In this document: positions 1 through 8,717 of the stretch, in pieces | Position numbering within the stretch: position 1 is the first letter of the stretch | How the letters are laid out: each line of letters starts with the position of its first letter | Source: an uncultured Coriobacteriaceae bacterium | GTDB taxonomy: Bacteria > Actinomycetota > Coriobacteriia > Coriobacteriales > Eggerthellaceae | Direction of reading: 5' to 3' | Length of the DNA: 64,000 bases | NCBI GenBank assembly: GCA_937937585.1 | Contig: CALDCB010000008.1 | Location: 124,001-188,000, forward strand | The notes under the pieces: generated by a model | Seen by the model: only the letters and a program-made list of their open reading frames with translations | Told to the model about the DNA's origin: nothing | Databases searched by the model: none | Position numbers and translations under genes: made by a program

Positions 1-128
1 AGATCGGCGGCGATGTACGCCAACGCGGTCGAGTCGGAGCCGCCCGAAACCATTAACAGCACCGGGGTCTCGCCGGTTGCAAGCCCATGCGCGGAAATGA
101 CCTCGCGTGCGCTGGAAAGAACGTCCAT
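1..128 (-). CDS. tilS: tRNA(Ile)-lysidine synthase, N-terminal part (cut by window edge)
   Basis: The first 42 codons are visible on the minus strand; the rest lies before position 1. The peptide carries the PP-loop ATP-binding motif SGGSDSTAL at residues 28-36, characteristic of N-type ATP pyrophosphatases and, at this distance from the start, of TilS. TilS uses ATP and lysine to make lysidine at C34 of tRNA-Ile(CAU), so that AUA is read as Ile. The ATG at 128 follows GAAGCAGGT, a usable ribosome site, and the gene begins nine bases after the stop of the S66 peptidase gene, so the two are probably cotranscribed. Another PP-loop enzyme cannot be excluded from 42 residues. Confidence 0.75.
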   Translation of the reverse strand, partial: MDVLSSAREVISAHGLATGETPVLLMVSGGSDSTALAYIAAD

Positions 129-137
129 ACCTGCTTC

Positions 138-1211
138 CTATCTTAGAATCTGTTCGATCGAAATATCGTTGCCCATGCACGTAACCTTCGCGAAGCTACC
201 GCAGATCAACGGCATCGACGGGGGAATATGCCCGATATCGGCATCCATGATGATAGGCACGTGGTACTTCTCCAGAATGCCGCACACAGCCTGATACGCG
301 TCCAAGCCCAAGAACGGCTCGGCACCGCAGAGCGGGCGGCCAAGCACGAAACCGCGCACCTTATCGAACCAGCCGGCGTTCTCCATTTGCCAAAGCGCGC
401 GGCGAATGGACATGGGATTCAAGTCGCACGATTCCAAAAACCAGATGACGCCATCGTCGGCATAGCGCTCGTTGAACGCCTTCACCTGGTCGAATCGTGT
501 TCCCACCAACATGGCGAGAATGTCCATGCAGCCACCCAGCAAGCGGCCCTCCATGTACGCGGCGCCATCACCGATGCGCATCTCGCCGTTCGAAAGCACG
601 CGCCTCAGCGAAAGCGCGGTGCAATTGTAGGGCGCCAAAGGATGCTCGGCATCCTTCAACCCCTCGACCTCGTGACGCGGATAACTGTTCGCAACGATGT
701 GAGGAATGCCCTCTTCATCCAAGAAAGCGCTACTGCCGGAAAGCGTGCCAAGCGCGTCTTCGACGCACGTATGCCACGGCTCCATGCCAAACGTTGAGGC
801 GCAGGGGCCGTACACCGAGGCGACGTCGCACAGCGTGGTTAACGTGAACGTGAGATTCGTGTTGTCGGAGTAGCCCTCGAACCACTTGGGCTTCGCCGCG
901 CGCACAGCATCGAGGTCGACGTTGGCAAGCGTTTCGCACGCAAGCTCGCCGCCGCCGCACGCGATAAGCGCGGCGGAATCGTCGGCACAGTACATCTCGG
1001 TGAACTCGCGCCCGCAGCTTTCCGGCGTGGAGCTAATGCCAATGCCGTCGCCCGCATATGCGTTGGAGCCCGGCTTCACTTCGTAACCGCGGCCCGAAAG
1101 AACTTTAAGAGCATGGTCGAACGCGGTTCGATAGGGCTCGATGTTCGCGCCGAACGATGGCGCAGGAAACCCGATGGTCTCGCCCTGCGCGATGAATTCC
1201 GGATACCTCAC
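138..1211 (-). CDS. S66 family LD-carboxypeptidase / MccF-like serine peptidase
   Basis: This 357-residue protein matches family S66 (LdcA, MccF), which cleaves the L,D bond of murein tetrapeptides or hydrolyses peptide-nucleotide antibiotics such as microcin C. The nucleophile motif GYSDNT places the serine at residue 115, the same number as in Pseudomonas LdcA. The late segments VIWFLESCD and DADIGHIPPSMPL supply the expected Glu and His of the Ser-Glu-His triad. No signal peptide is visible, so it is probably cytoplasmic, as is usual for LD-carboxypeptidases in peptidoglycan recycling. I chose the GTG at 1211 because GTGAGG lies just upstream; an in-frame extension to 1298 lacks such a site. 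tilS follows after nine bases. Sequence alone does not separate murein from antibiotic substrates. Confidence 0.85.
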   Translation of the reverse strand: MRYPEFIAQGETIGFPAPSFGANIEPYRTAFDHALKVLSGRGYEVKPGSNAYAGDGIGISSTPESCGREFTEMYCADDSAALIACGGGELACETLANVDLDAVRAAKPKWFEGYSDNTNLTFTLTTLCDVASVYGPCASTFGMEPWHTCVEDALGTLSGSSAFLDEEGIPHIVANSYPRHEVEGLKDAEHPLAPYNCTALSLRRVLSNGEMRIGDGAAYMEGRLLGGCMDILAMLVGTRFDQVKAFNERYADDGVIWFLESCDLNPMSIRRALWQMENAGWFDKVRGFVLGRPLCGAEPFLGLDAYQAVCGILEKYHVPIIMDADIGHIPPSMPLICGSFAKVTCMGNDISIEQILR

Positions 1212-1336
1212 GTTTGCCTCACTTCCCCAGCCTCTCTGGACCCTTGTCTCCCAAAGGCGTCGATTCGAATAAGTATACAGGCGAGATGACGTCAGCACAG
1301 GAAAGCGGCCCGAGCAAGAGCGCTGCCTTCCGGCCC

Positions 1337-2725
1337 CTACCTGCCCTTGACGATCAAAGCCACCGTCTCGACGTGGTTGGTGTGCGGAAACATATCCACG
1401 GGAACGACCTTCGTCGTTTTGTAGCCGAGCTTCTGCAGATACGCCAGGTCGCGCACCTGGGTTTCAGGGTTGCACGAGATGTAAACCACGCGCTGGGGGG
1501 CAAGCATCGCCAGCGAGTCAAGGAACTCCTCGGTCGAACCCGCACGAGGCGGATCCATGAACACGACGGTCTCACCCGCAGCAGGGCCGGCACCCGCAGC
1601 AGAACCCTCAGCCGAAGAAAGCCCCTCGTCGGCCAAACCGTCGCCTGCGGCGAATTCGCGCATGAACGCGCTTGCGTCGCCCACCACGAAACGAGCGTTC
1701 TCGATGCCGTTATGGCGGGCGTTCTCGCGAGCGTCGCGAATGGCCGACTCCACCGAATCAACGCCCACCACCGAGCGGGCGCCACGCGACGCCGCAACCA
1801 AGCCGATGGTACCCGTGCCGCAGTAGGCGTCGATGACGTCCTGCGTCCCATCAAGCTCGGCAAGGTCGATGGCGGTGTTGTACAGAACCTCGGTCTGCAC
1901 CGAGTTCACCTGATAGAACGACTTCGACGAGATACGGAAGCTCAGCCCGCACAGCGTGTCCAAAATGAACCCGGGACCGTACAGACGGTTCTCCTTCTCG
2001 CCCAAGATGACGTTGGTTTGGCGCGTGTTCACGTTCTGCACCACCGTGGTGATGAACGGGCAGCGGCGCACCAGCTCGCGGCAGAATGCGCGCGACGCAG
2101 GGAACTCGTCGTCGTTCGTAACCAAGGTAACCAGCATCTCGCCGCTCTCGTGACCCACGCGAACCACCACGTGACGCATAAAGCCGACACCCGCGTCCTC
2201 GTCATAGGGCTCGATGCCGAACTTGCCCATAAGGTGCTTGATCTGGCGAACGACCTGCTTGGCCTGCTCGTTTTCGATCAGGCAGCCGTCGGTGTCCACC
2301 AGCCTGTGCGAATGAGCCGCATACATGCCGGTTTTGATCTCGTAGCGTGCGCCGCGCTTGCCGTCGGCAAGACGCTTGCCGCGCGCAAACGGCGAGATAA
2401 CCTTGTTGCGATAGCGATAAGGCTCGTCCATGCCCAAAACCGGGAGGAAGATGCTTTCGTTTGCCACTGCATCATCCGCAACAATGCCCGCATTGACGAA
2501 CAGCTGGCGCACATATTCGCCCTTCGCCTGAAGCTGCTGGTCGTAGGGCTTGGCGATATGCTGGCACGCGCCGCACTTGAAGCTTGCGCCGCAGGGGTCG
2601 TTTTTGGAAGGAGCCGAGGCAGCAGGGCGCTTCGTCTTCATCTTCTTCTTGCCCGCCCCGCTTGCCTGCGGCTTTTTCTTCGCCGTCTTCTTTTTCGACG
2701 CGGTATCGGATCGCTTCTGAGCCAT
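1337..2725 (-). CDS. 23S rRNA (uracil-5-)-methyltransferase, RumA/RlmD-TrmA family
   Basis: This 462-residue SAM-dependent RNA m5U methyltransferase begins with about 40 Lys/Ala-rich residues, probably a disordered RNA-binding tail. The iron-sulfur site of RumA is kept: CGASFKCGAC gives Cys45, Cys51 and Cys54, and a fourth Cys lies in DTDGCLIE. The C-terminal Rossmann domain contains DAYCGTGTIGL and FMDPPRAG, and the catalytic cysteine sits in YISCNPET near the C-terminus. RumA-type enzymes methylate U747 or U1939 of 23S rRNA; which base is modified here cannot be read from sequence. The ATG at 2725 follows AGGGGAG; longer in-frame starts up to 2896 overlap the divergent holin-like gene and lack a ribosome site. 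Confidence 0.9.
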   Translation of the reverse strand: MAQKRSDTASKKKTAKKKPQASGAGKKKMKTKRPAASAPSKNDPCGASFKCGACQHIAKPYDQQLQAKGEYVRQLFVNAGIVADDAVANESIFLPVLGMDEPYRYRNKVISPFARGKRLADGKRGARYEIKTGMYAAHSHRLVDTDGCLIENEQAKQVVRQIKHLMGKFGIEPYDEDAGVGFMRHVVVRVGHESGEMLVTLVTNDDEFPASRAFCRELVRRCPFITTVVQNVNTRQTNVILGEKENRLYGPGFILDTLCGLSFRISSKSFYQVNSVQTEVLYNTAIDLAELDGTQDVIDAYCGTGTIGLVAASRGARSVVGVDSVESAIRDARENARHNGIENARFVVGDASAFMREFAAGDGLADEGLSSAEGSAAGAGPAAGETVVFMDPPRAGSTEEFLDSLAMLAPQRVVYISCNPETQVRDLAYLQKLGYKTTKVVPVDMFPHTNHVETVALIVKGR

Positions 2726-2779
2726 CGGTACTCCCCTTGTGATTGAAAAACTAACGGCTATTTTACGATTAACGCGCCG

Positions 2780-2808
2780 TTGACTTTCGGGGCGCGAACA
2801 AATACTAG
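2780..2808 (+). promoter_or_regulatory. Candidate promoter for the small membrane protein gene
   Basis: TTGACT at 2780-2785 and TACTAG at 2803-2808 are separated by 17 bases, upstream of the plus-strand gene at 2890. The -35 is good and the -10 is weak (TAGAAT follows three bases later). This is a sequence judgement only. Confidence 0.4.
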
Positions 2809-2889
2809 AATGAAACGAGTATATAGGTTGAACATGCGCGTTTTCAGCCCGCTTCGGGCAACGCAAAACCAACGAGAAGCGAGGCAACC

Positions 2890-3246
2890 ATGTCATTCGT
2901 CATTCGCTGGTTGGTCACGGCAATCGCCTGCGCCGCCGCAATCTGGATCGTCCCTGGTCTTACCGTCGCCGACGGCATCACCGGCATCATCGTGCTGGGC
3001 CTTATCCTTGCCCTGGTTGACACCAGCCTCAAACCCATCGTTCAAATGCTCAGCCTACCGCTTACGTTCATGACCTTCGGCATCTTCTACCTTATCGTGA
3101 ACACGTTGATGCTCTACGTTGCCGGCTGGCTGTCAAACGGCCTGTTCAACGTGGGCGTTGGCATCGCAGGGTTCGGAAGCGCGTTCCTTGCCAGCATCAT
3201 CATCAGCATCGTCTCGGCGCTGGTGAACGGGGTCGTGGCCAAGTAG
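2890..3246 (+). CDS. Phage holin family IV / YvlD-like four-helix membrane protein
   Basis: This 118-residue integral membrane protein has four hydrophobic helices (about 5-22, 28-48, 55-80 and 90-115). The pattern PGLTVADGITGIIVLGLILALVD followed by LKPIVQ, in fragments IVPGLTV, LALVDTSLKPI and LPLTFMTFGIFYLIVN, is typical of the mycobacteriophage holin IV family (PF04020), widely present as chromosomal YvlD-like proteins without phage context. The start ATG follows GAAGCGAGGC. It stands alone, divergent from the rRNA methyltransferase gene and 52 bases before the ABC gene. Nothing nearby is phage-like, so a lysis role is unlikely; its function is unknown. Confidence 0.8.
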   Translation: MSFVIRWLVTAIACAAAIWIVPGLTVADGITGIIVLGLILALVDTSLKPIVQMLSLPLTFMTFGIFYLIVNTLMLYVAGWLSNGLFNVGVGIAGFGSAFLASIIISIVSALVNGVVAK

Positions 3247-3298
3247 CCAACACCCGCCCACACGCAACACTATTTCAAACGAAAAAGTTAGGCACCGC

Positions 3299-6200
3299 AT
3301 GCTCCAGCTCACCGATATCCGCAAGTCGTACACCACCGGCGATTTCACGCAAACAGCCTTGGACGGCGTCTCCATCACGTTCCGCGACAACGAATTCGCC
3401 GCTATTTTGGGCACCTCGGGTTCGGGCAAGACCACCATGCTCAACATCATCGGCGGCCTTGACCACTACGACTCGGGCGACCTGGTAATCGACGGCGTTT
3501 CCACCAAAGAATACTCCGATCGCGACTGGGACACCTACCGCAATCATCGCGTGGGCTTCATCTTCCAAAGCTACAACCTTATCCCGCACCAGACTATTCT
3601 GTCGAACGTGGAACTTGCCCTGACGCTTACCGGCGTCGAGCGCGCCGAACGTCGCCGGCGCGCCATCGAGGCGCTTGGACGCGTTGGCCTGGGCGACCAC
3701 ATGAACAAGAGACCCAACCAGCTTTCCGGCGGCCAGATGCAGCGCGTCGCCATCGCGCGCGCCCTGGTGAACGACCCCGAAATCGTCCTTGCCGACGAAC
3801 CAACGGGCGCGCTTGACACCGAGACCGGCATTCAGGTTATGGACCTGCTGAAGGACATTGCGTCCGATCGCCTGGTCATCATGGTCACGCACAACCCCGA
3901 GCTGGCGCATCAGTACGCCACGCGCATCGTCAACCTGAAGGACGGCCACATCATCGGCGACAACGACCCCGTTGGCGCACCAGACGATGCAAGCCACGAA
4001 GCCACAGCTAGTGCCACCACAAGAACCGCTGGCAAAGCGAAGAAGCCCGACAAGAAGGCCAGCATGTCGTTTCTCACGGCACTGGCGCTCTCCTTCAACA
4101 ACCTCATGACCAAGAAGGGCCGCACCGCCCTTACCGCCTTCGCGGGCTCTATCGGCATCATCGGCATCGCATCCATCCTGGCGCTGTCGAACGGCGTGAA
4201 CAATTACATCGCCGACACCGAAGAAGAGGCGCTCACAAGCTACCCTCTTACCATCACCAAGTCCAGCTTCGACTTCACCGCGCTTATGGGCGGCATGAGC
4301 GGCTACATGACAGGCGAAGACGCAGACAACGTCGACAAAAGCGCCGAGCGCACCTCCAGCACGCCCATCCCCGAATCTGACATCATGAGCGACATGTTCG
4401 CCAAGGTTAAGAACAACGACTTGGTCGCGTTCAAGGAATACCTCGAGAACGGCAACTCGGGCATCGACCAGTACGTTCACACCATCCAATACAACTACGG
4501 CGTTGAGCCGCAGGTGTACATGGCCAACCCCGAGGAAAACGGCATCAACCAGCTAAATCCCTCGTCGATGGCCGCCATCTTCCAGAACGGTGTGAGCACC
4601 TCCTCGCTTTCGACCGGGTCCTCCAGCATGTCGGCGTTCCAAGAAATGCTGGACAACCAGGACATCATCGAATCGCAGATGGAAGTTGTCGAGGGCCGCT
4701 GGCCTGAAAGCTACGATGAGGGCGTGCTGGTTCTTTCCAAGCAGGGCCACATCAGCGACTACACGTTGTACAGCCTGGGTGTTTACGACCCGACTATCAT
4801 GAAGAACATGGTCACCGATGCACTTTCGGGCGACGAAGTGACCGTTCCCGAAGTCAGCAAGAACTTCACCTACGACGACGCGCTGAACCTTGAGTTCTCG
4901 GTTGTGCCCGCAAGCGCGAAGTACCAGTACAACGCCGAACAGGGCACCTGGACCGACATGTCCAAAGACACCGAGTACATGACGCAGCAGGTGAACAACG
5001 GCATCAAGCTGAAGATCGTCGGCGTTGTGAAGCCCACTGACGTCTCCACGGCGCATGCGCTGGGCGAAGGCGTTGCCTACACCCCCGCGCTGATCGATCA
5101 CCTCATCGACGCGGCCGCAGGCTCCGACATCGTGAAGCAGCAGCTTGCCAACAGCGAGACCGACGTGTTCACCGGCAAGTCGTTTGAGGAACTGCAGGAC
5201 GACCAAGAGAGCGGCTTCGACATGCAGTCGATGTTCTCCATCGACGAGAACGCCTTGAAGAACGCATTCAGCTTCGACACCAGCGCGCTTTCCAATAGCA
5301 CCGACGTGAGCCTCGATCTGTCGGGCATCGACATGTCTTCGTTCAGCGGCGACATCGACGTTTCCAAGATCGATACCAGCGCGCTTAGCCAGTCGTTCAG
5401 CCCCGAGGTTATGGCAAAGATCCTGGCAGGCGCCCCGCAGTTCGACATGTCGAAGCTGAAGGCCGAGATCGACCCCGAACAGCAGAAGGCACTGAATCAG
5501 GCGCAAGGCAAGATGATGGCCGATTTCATGTCGTTCGTCATGAAGAACCCCGGCACATACATGAACCCCGACGGCACCCTTGATTACAACCGCGCATACA
5601 GCGACTTCCTGCAAACCGACGAGGGCATTCAAGACGCCGCCGCCGTTCAGGCCGCTTCGCAAGGTGCCTATGCCGACGTCATCCAGAAGGCCATGCGCGA
5701 CTACATGCAAAACCAGTTCGCGCCCTACCTGTCTCAGCAGCTAAGCGCCCTGATGCAACAAGCTGCTCAGACAATGGCAACCGCCATGACGCAGCAGATG
5801 GCAGCTCAAATGGCCGCTTCCGCCGACAAGATGGGCACGCAGCTGTCGCAAAGCATCTCAAGCCAGCTTTCCAGCCAGATGTCCGGCCTCAGCGAATCAC
5901 TTGCCAACGGCTTCCATTTCGATGCCAGCGCATTCGCCAACGCCATCCAGTTCAACATGACACAGGAAGATCTTGCCTCGCTCATGACGAACTACATGAA
6001 CTCCGAGGAGCTGACCTACGACAATAACCTGACCAAGCTGGGCTACGCCGACAAGAACAGCCCCGAAACCATCAGCATCTACCCTGTTGACTTCCCCGCT
6101 AAAGAGAAGGTCATGGACCTTATCGACGCCTACAACAGCGACAAGACCACCGCGGGCGACGACGAATCCACCATCCAATACACCGACCTGGTTGGCACGT

Positions 6201-6634
6201 TGATGAGTTCGGTCACCAGCATCGTGAACACCATCAGCATCGTATTGATCGCGTTCGTAGCCATCTCGCTGGTGGTCAGCTCGATCATGATCGCCATCAT
6301 CACGTACATCTCGGTGCTCGAACGCCGCAAAGAGATCGGCATCCTGCGCGCCATGGGCGCTTCGAAGCTGAACATCGCGAACATCTTCAACGCCGAAACC
6401 ATCATCGAGGGCCTGATCTCGGGCATATTCGCCATCTTGCTGGTGTATTTGGCTTCGATCCCCGTGAACGCCATCGTGCTTGCCGGGTTCGACGTGCCCA
6501 ACGTCATGTCGTTGCCGCTCAGCAACGCGCTGTTCCTGATTGCCATTAGCGTGATCCTAACGTTCGTCGCGGGCCTTATCCCCTCGTCGATGGCAGCTAA
6601 GCGCGATCCGGTCGAGGCGCTTCGCTCCGAATAG
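3299..6634 (+). CDS. MacB-type ABC transporter, fused ATPase and FtsX-like permease with giant extracellular region
   Basis: This protein of 1111 residues fuses a LolD/MacB-like ATPase (residues 1-230) to a permease. The ATPase has Walker [10 protein letters not shown] at 38-46, signature [15 protein letters not shown] near 141-155 and Walker [13 protein letters not shown]. One membrane helix follows near 275-300 ([17 protein letters not shown]), then roughly 650 extracytoplasmic residues, then three C-terminal FtsX helices (about 965-1105) with the [15 protein letters not shown] motif. The outer part contains a Gln/Met/Ser-rich, probably coiled-coil stretch at about 790-880. MacB-type proteins are mechanotransmitters that work with extracytoplasmic partners rather than classical importers. 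No partner is adjacent. A strong terminator follows. The start at 3299 has only a weak GTTAGG site. The substrate is unknown. Confidence 0.85.
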   Translation: MLQLTDIRKSYTTGDFTQTALDGVSITFRDNEFAAILGTSGSGKTTMLNIIGGLDHYDSGDLVIDGVSTKEYSDRDWDTYRNHRVGFIFQSYNLIPHQTILSNVELALTLTGVERAERRRRAIEALGRVGLGDHMNKRPNQLSGGQMQRVAIARALVNDPEIVLADEPTGALDTETGIQVMDLLKDIASDRLVIMVTHNPELAHQYATRIVNLKDGHIIGDNDPVGAPDDASHEATASATTRTAGKAKKPDKKASMSFLTALALSFNNLMTKKGRTALTAFAGSIGIIGIASILALSNGVNNYIADTEEEALTSYPLTITKSSFDFTALMGGMSGYMTGEDADNVDKSAERTSSTPIPESDIMSDMFAKVKNNDLVAFKEYLENGNSGIDQYVHTIQYNYGVEPQVYMANPEENGINQLNPSSMAAIFQNGVSTSSLSTGSSSMSAFQEMLDNQDIIESQMEVVEGRWPESYDEGVLVLSKQGHISDYTLYSLGVYDPTIMKNMVTDALSGDEVTVPEVSKNFTYDDALNLEFSVVPASAKYQYNAEQGTWTDMSKDTEYMTQQVNNGIKLKIVGVVKPTDVSTAHALGEGVAYTPALIDHLIDAAAGSDIVKQQLANSETDVFTGKSFEELQDDQESGFDMQSMFSIDENALKNAFSFDTSALSNSTDVSLDLSGIDMSSFSGDIDVSKIDTSALSQSFSPEVMAKILAGAPQFDMSKLKAEIDPEQQKALNQAQGKMMADFMSFVMKNPGTYMNPDGTLDYNRAYSDFLQTDEGIQDAAAVQAASQGAYADVIQKAMRDYMQNQFAPYLSQQLSALMQQAAQTMATAMTQQMAAQMAASADKMGTQLSQSISSQLSSQMSGLSESLANGFHFDASAFANAIQFNMTQEDLASLMTNYMNSEELTYDNNLTKLGYADKNSPETISIYPVDFPAKEKVMDLIDAYNSDKTTAGDDESTIQYTDLVGTLMSSVTSIVNTISIVLIAFVAISLVVSSIMIAIITYISVLERRKEIGILRAMGASKLNIANIFNAETIIEGLISGIFAILLVYLASIPVNAIVLAGFDVPNVMSLPLSNALFLIAISVILTFVAGLIPSSMAAKRDPVEALRSE

Positions 6635-6659
6635 CCACCGCGCGAAACCACGATGCAAG

Positions 6660-6694
6660 AAGGGGTTGCCGCTCGTCGAGCGACAACCCCTTTT
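6660..6694 (+). terminator. Rho-independent terminator after the MacB-type ABC gene
   Basis: AAGGGGTTG-C-CGCTCG pairs with CGAGCG-A-CAACCCCTT around a one-base loop and is followed by TTTTCTTTTC. It lies 25 bases after the ABC stop codon. The A-rich left flank means it could also serve the convergent aminotransferase gene. Confidence 0.85.
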
Positions 6695-6746
6695 CTTTTC
6701 GCTAGCGCCTCTTGGCGCCTATGACCTTACCGATAAGAAGCTTGGC

Positions 6747-7928
6747 TTACTTGACGTAGTCCTGCTTCAGCGCCTCCCATGCAGCACGGGAGTTCTTGAT
6801 GGTCTCGGGCGAGATGCAGTAGCTGCAGCGCACCCAACCCTTCATACCGAAGCTGTCAGACGGAACCAGCAACAGTTCGTGCGTCTTAGCCTGATCGGAG
6901 AACGCCTGAGCGTCGTCCTCGAGTGCCTTCACCCACAGATAAAAGGCACCATCGGGATTCACGAACTCAAAGCCAAGTTCGGACAACATGTCGGTGAGCA
7001 GTTGACGATTCTGACGATATGCCTCGACATCGGTGGGCAGGTCGATGCAATCCTGGATAACCTGCTGGAACAAAACCGGAGCGCAGATGAAGCCCAACGC
7101 ACGACCGGCTCCGGACACCGCGGCGAACACCTCATCGGCGTTGTCAATGCGGTCGGAAACGTAAACGTAGCCGATGCGCTCGCCCGGCAGGGACAGGCTC
7201 TTTGCCCAGGAATAGCACACGATGGTGTTCTGATAGTAGTTCGCGGCAAACGGTACGTCCAGGTCGTAGACGACCTCGCGGTACGGCTCATCGGAAAGCA
7301 GGTAGATGGGATGACCGTACTCGGCCTGCTTTTCCTCCATAAGAGCGGCAAGGGCTTTGATGTTGTCCTCGGAGTACACGCAGCCAACGGGATTGTTGGG
7401 CGAGTTGATGATGATCATGGACGTCTTCTCGTTGATGGCAGCACGCAAACCGTCGATATCAAGCTGGAACTCAGGCGCGGTCATCATAACCTCGACGCAG
7501 GTGCACTTGGCGGTTTCAATCATCACGCGGTACTCGGGGAAGTACGGCACGTTAACGATAACCTCGTCGCCTGGATTGGTGAGGGCCGAGATGGTGATAT
7601 CCAAAGCAGCCGTGGCGCCGGCGGTCATGTAGATGCGCTCGGGCGTAGCCGGAATGCCGAAGCGCTGCTTCAGATTGTCGGCAACGGCCTTGCGGGTGCT
7701 GTACAAACCGGCGGACATGGAGTATGCATGCACTTCGACCGGATCGGCGTCGGCAAGTTCCTTGATCTTGTCGGAAATGCCTGCGGGGGCTGGAACAGAC
7801 GGATTGCCGATAGAGTAATCGAACACGTTCTCGGCACCGATTTCTGCAGCGCGGCGCAGACCATGAGCGTACAGCTTGCGAATGGCGGAAGGCTCTTGGC
7901 CAAGCGCCAACATCCTGGGATTGATCAT
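6747..7928 (-). CDS. Pyridoxal-phosphate aminotransferase, class I/II (aspartate aminotransferase type)
   Basis: This 393-residue fold-type I aminotransferase has the PLP lysine in SWAKSLSLPGERIGY. Other family landmarks are IINSPNNPVGCVYS (Asn that contacts the PLP ring oxygen), LLSDEPYREVVYD (Asp to the pyridine nitrogen) and FYLWVKAL near the C-terminus. It is close to AspB/AlaA-type enzymes that transfer amino groups between amino acids and 2-oxoglutarate; the donor cannot be fixed by eye. The start ATG at 7928 is preceded by GGATGAACG. It is a single-gene unit, convergent with the ABC transporter gene. An arylpyruvate-forming role with the ferredoxin oxidoreductase at 33-36 kb is possible but not supported by position. 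Confidence 0.85.
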   Translation of the reverse strand: MINPRMLALGQEPSAIRKLYAHGLRRAAEIGAENVFDYSIGNPSVPAPAGISDKIKELADADPVEVHAYSMSAGLYSTRKAVADNLKQRFGIPATPERIYMTAGATAALDITISALTNPGDEVIVNVPYFPEYRVMIETAKCTCVEVMMTAPEFQLDIDGLRAAINEKTSMIIINSPNNPVGCVYSEDNIKALAALMEEKQAEYGHPIYLLSDEPYREVVYDLDVPFAANYYQNTIVCYSWAKSLSLPGERIGYVYVSDRIDNADEVFAAVSGAGRALGFICAPVLFQQVIQDCIDLPTDVEAYRQNRQLLTDMLSELGFEFVNPDGAFYLWVKALEDDAQAFSDQAKTHELLLVPSDSFGMKGWVRCSYCISPETIKNSRAAWEALKQDYVK

Positions 7929-7978
7929 CGTTCATCCAATCGTCCGTGAATTTTCGAATACCTGAAACTATAACCAAA

Positions 7979-8013
7979 GCACCCCGCCGAAGGGAATTCG
8001 TTCGACGGGGTGC
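7979..8013 (-). terminator. Terminator of the universal stress protein gene
   Basis: On the minus strand GCACCCCGTCGAA and TTCGGCGGGGTGC form a stem followed by TTTGGTT. It sits 45 bases after the stop of the gene ending at 8058. Confidence 0.75.
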
Positions 8014-8057
8014 ATAAGATTTAATAAACGCAACGTTGCACAGTAGCGCAGAGGCGA

Positions 8058-8504
8058 TTACTTGACCTCGGGCTTAACGACCAGGACGTCGCACTCCATG
8101 TTGCGGATAAGGAACGTGGAAACGCTGCCGACAAACGCGTACTTGATGTTGGACAGACCACGGGCGCCGCAGATAACCAGGTCGGGCTTGAAGGGCTGAA
8201 CCAGACGCTCGGCTAGGGTGTCGTTAATGCGACCAGCACGAACCTCGAGCTTGACGGAAGGGATTTTCTCGGAGTTGCGAGCCTTGTCCAGAAGGTCCTT
8301 CAGGTCTTCCTCGATGCGGGCGCGGCCATCATCGCACAAGGCAACGAAGTCGATGCCATTGGCCTCATACGGAACAGAGTCGATGACATGACCGAGCAGC
8401 AGTTCGGCGCCATTGTCTTCGGCCAAGTTGATAGCGCGCTCGAGAACGGCTTCTTGCGTAGAGCCGCCGTCGAGAGCAGCGAAGATGCGAGTGTAGCGAG
8501 CCAT
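8058..8504 (-). CDS. Universal stress protein A family protein
   Basis: This 148-residue single-domain UspA protein starts MARYTRIFAALDGG, with the N-terminal beta strand and ATP-contacting Asp. The C-terminal ATP-binding signature CGARGLSN...VGSVS (G-2x-G-9x-G-S/T type) is present, so it belongs to the nucleotide-binding Usp class. Usp proteins accumulate under starvation and stress; their biochemical output varies. The start at 8504 is fixed by AGGAGG nine bases upstream; the longer in-frame start at 8579 has none. It is transcribed alone, with its own terminator. A second Usp gene lies at 23809-24237. Confidence 0.9.
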   Translation of the reverse strand: MARYTRIFAALDGGSTQEAVLERAINLAEDNGAELLLGHVIDSVPYEANGIDFVALCDDGRARIEEDLKDLLDKARNSEKIPSVKLEVRAGRINDTLAERLVQPFKPDLVICGARGLSNIKYAFVGSVSTFLIRNMECDVLVVKPEVK

Positions 8505-8662
8505 GATGGGCCTCCTAGTGAAACGTTTGCGCACCGCTTTCGGGTGCTTGCTTAAGCTCATTTTAACGCACCTCGGCAAAACGTCACCTTCTTTTTTGAG
8601 TATTTAGCCTCACGGCTCAAATGTCCAGGAAGAAACTGCATTTCACCAGCTCAGATAAACAA

Positions 8663-8693
8663 AACGCCCCACCTGTCACACAGGCGGGGCGTT
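8663..8693 (-). terminator. Terminator of the amino-acid ABC permease gene
   Basis: On the minus strand AACGCCCCGCCTG pairs with CAGGTGGGGCGTT and is followed by TTGTTT. It is 25 bases after the permease stop codon. Confidence 0.85.
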
Positions 8694-8717
8694 CGAAGCC
8701 GATATGGGAGCCAGTCT

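Noticed and set aside
2890..3246. Prophage holin
   Set aside because: The family is common in chromosomes, and no endolysin, portal, capsid or integrase gene occurs in the window.
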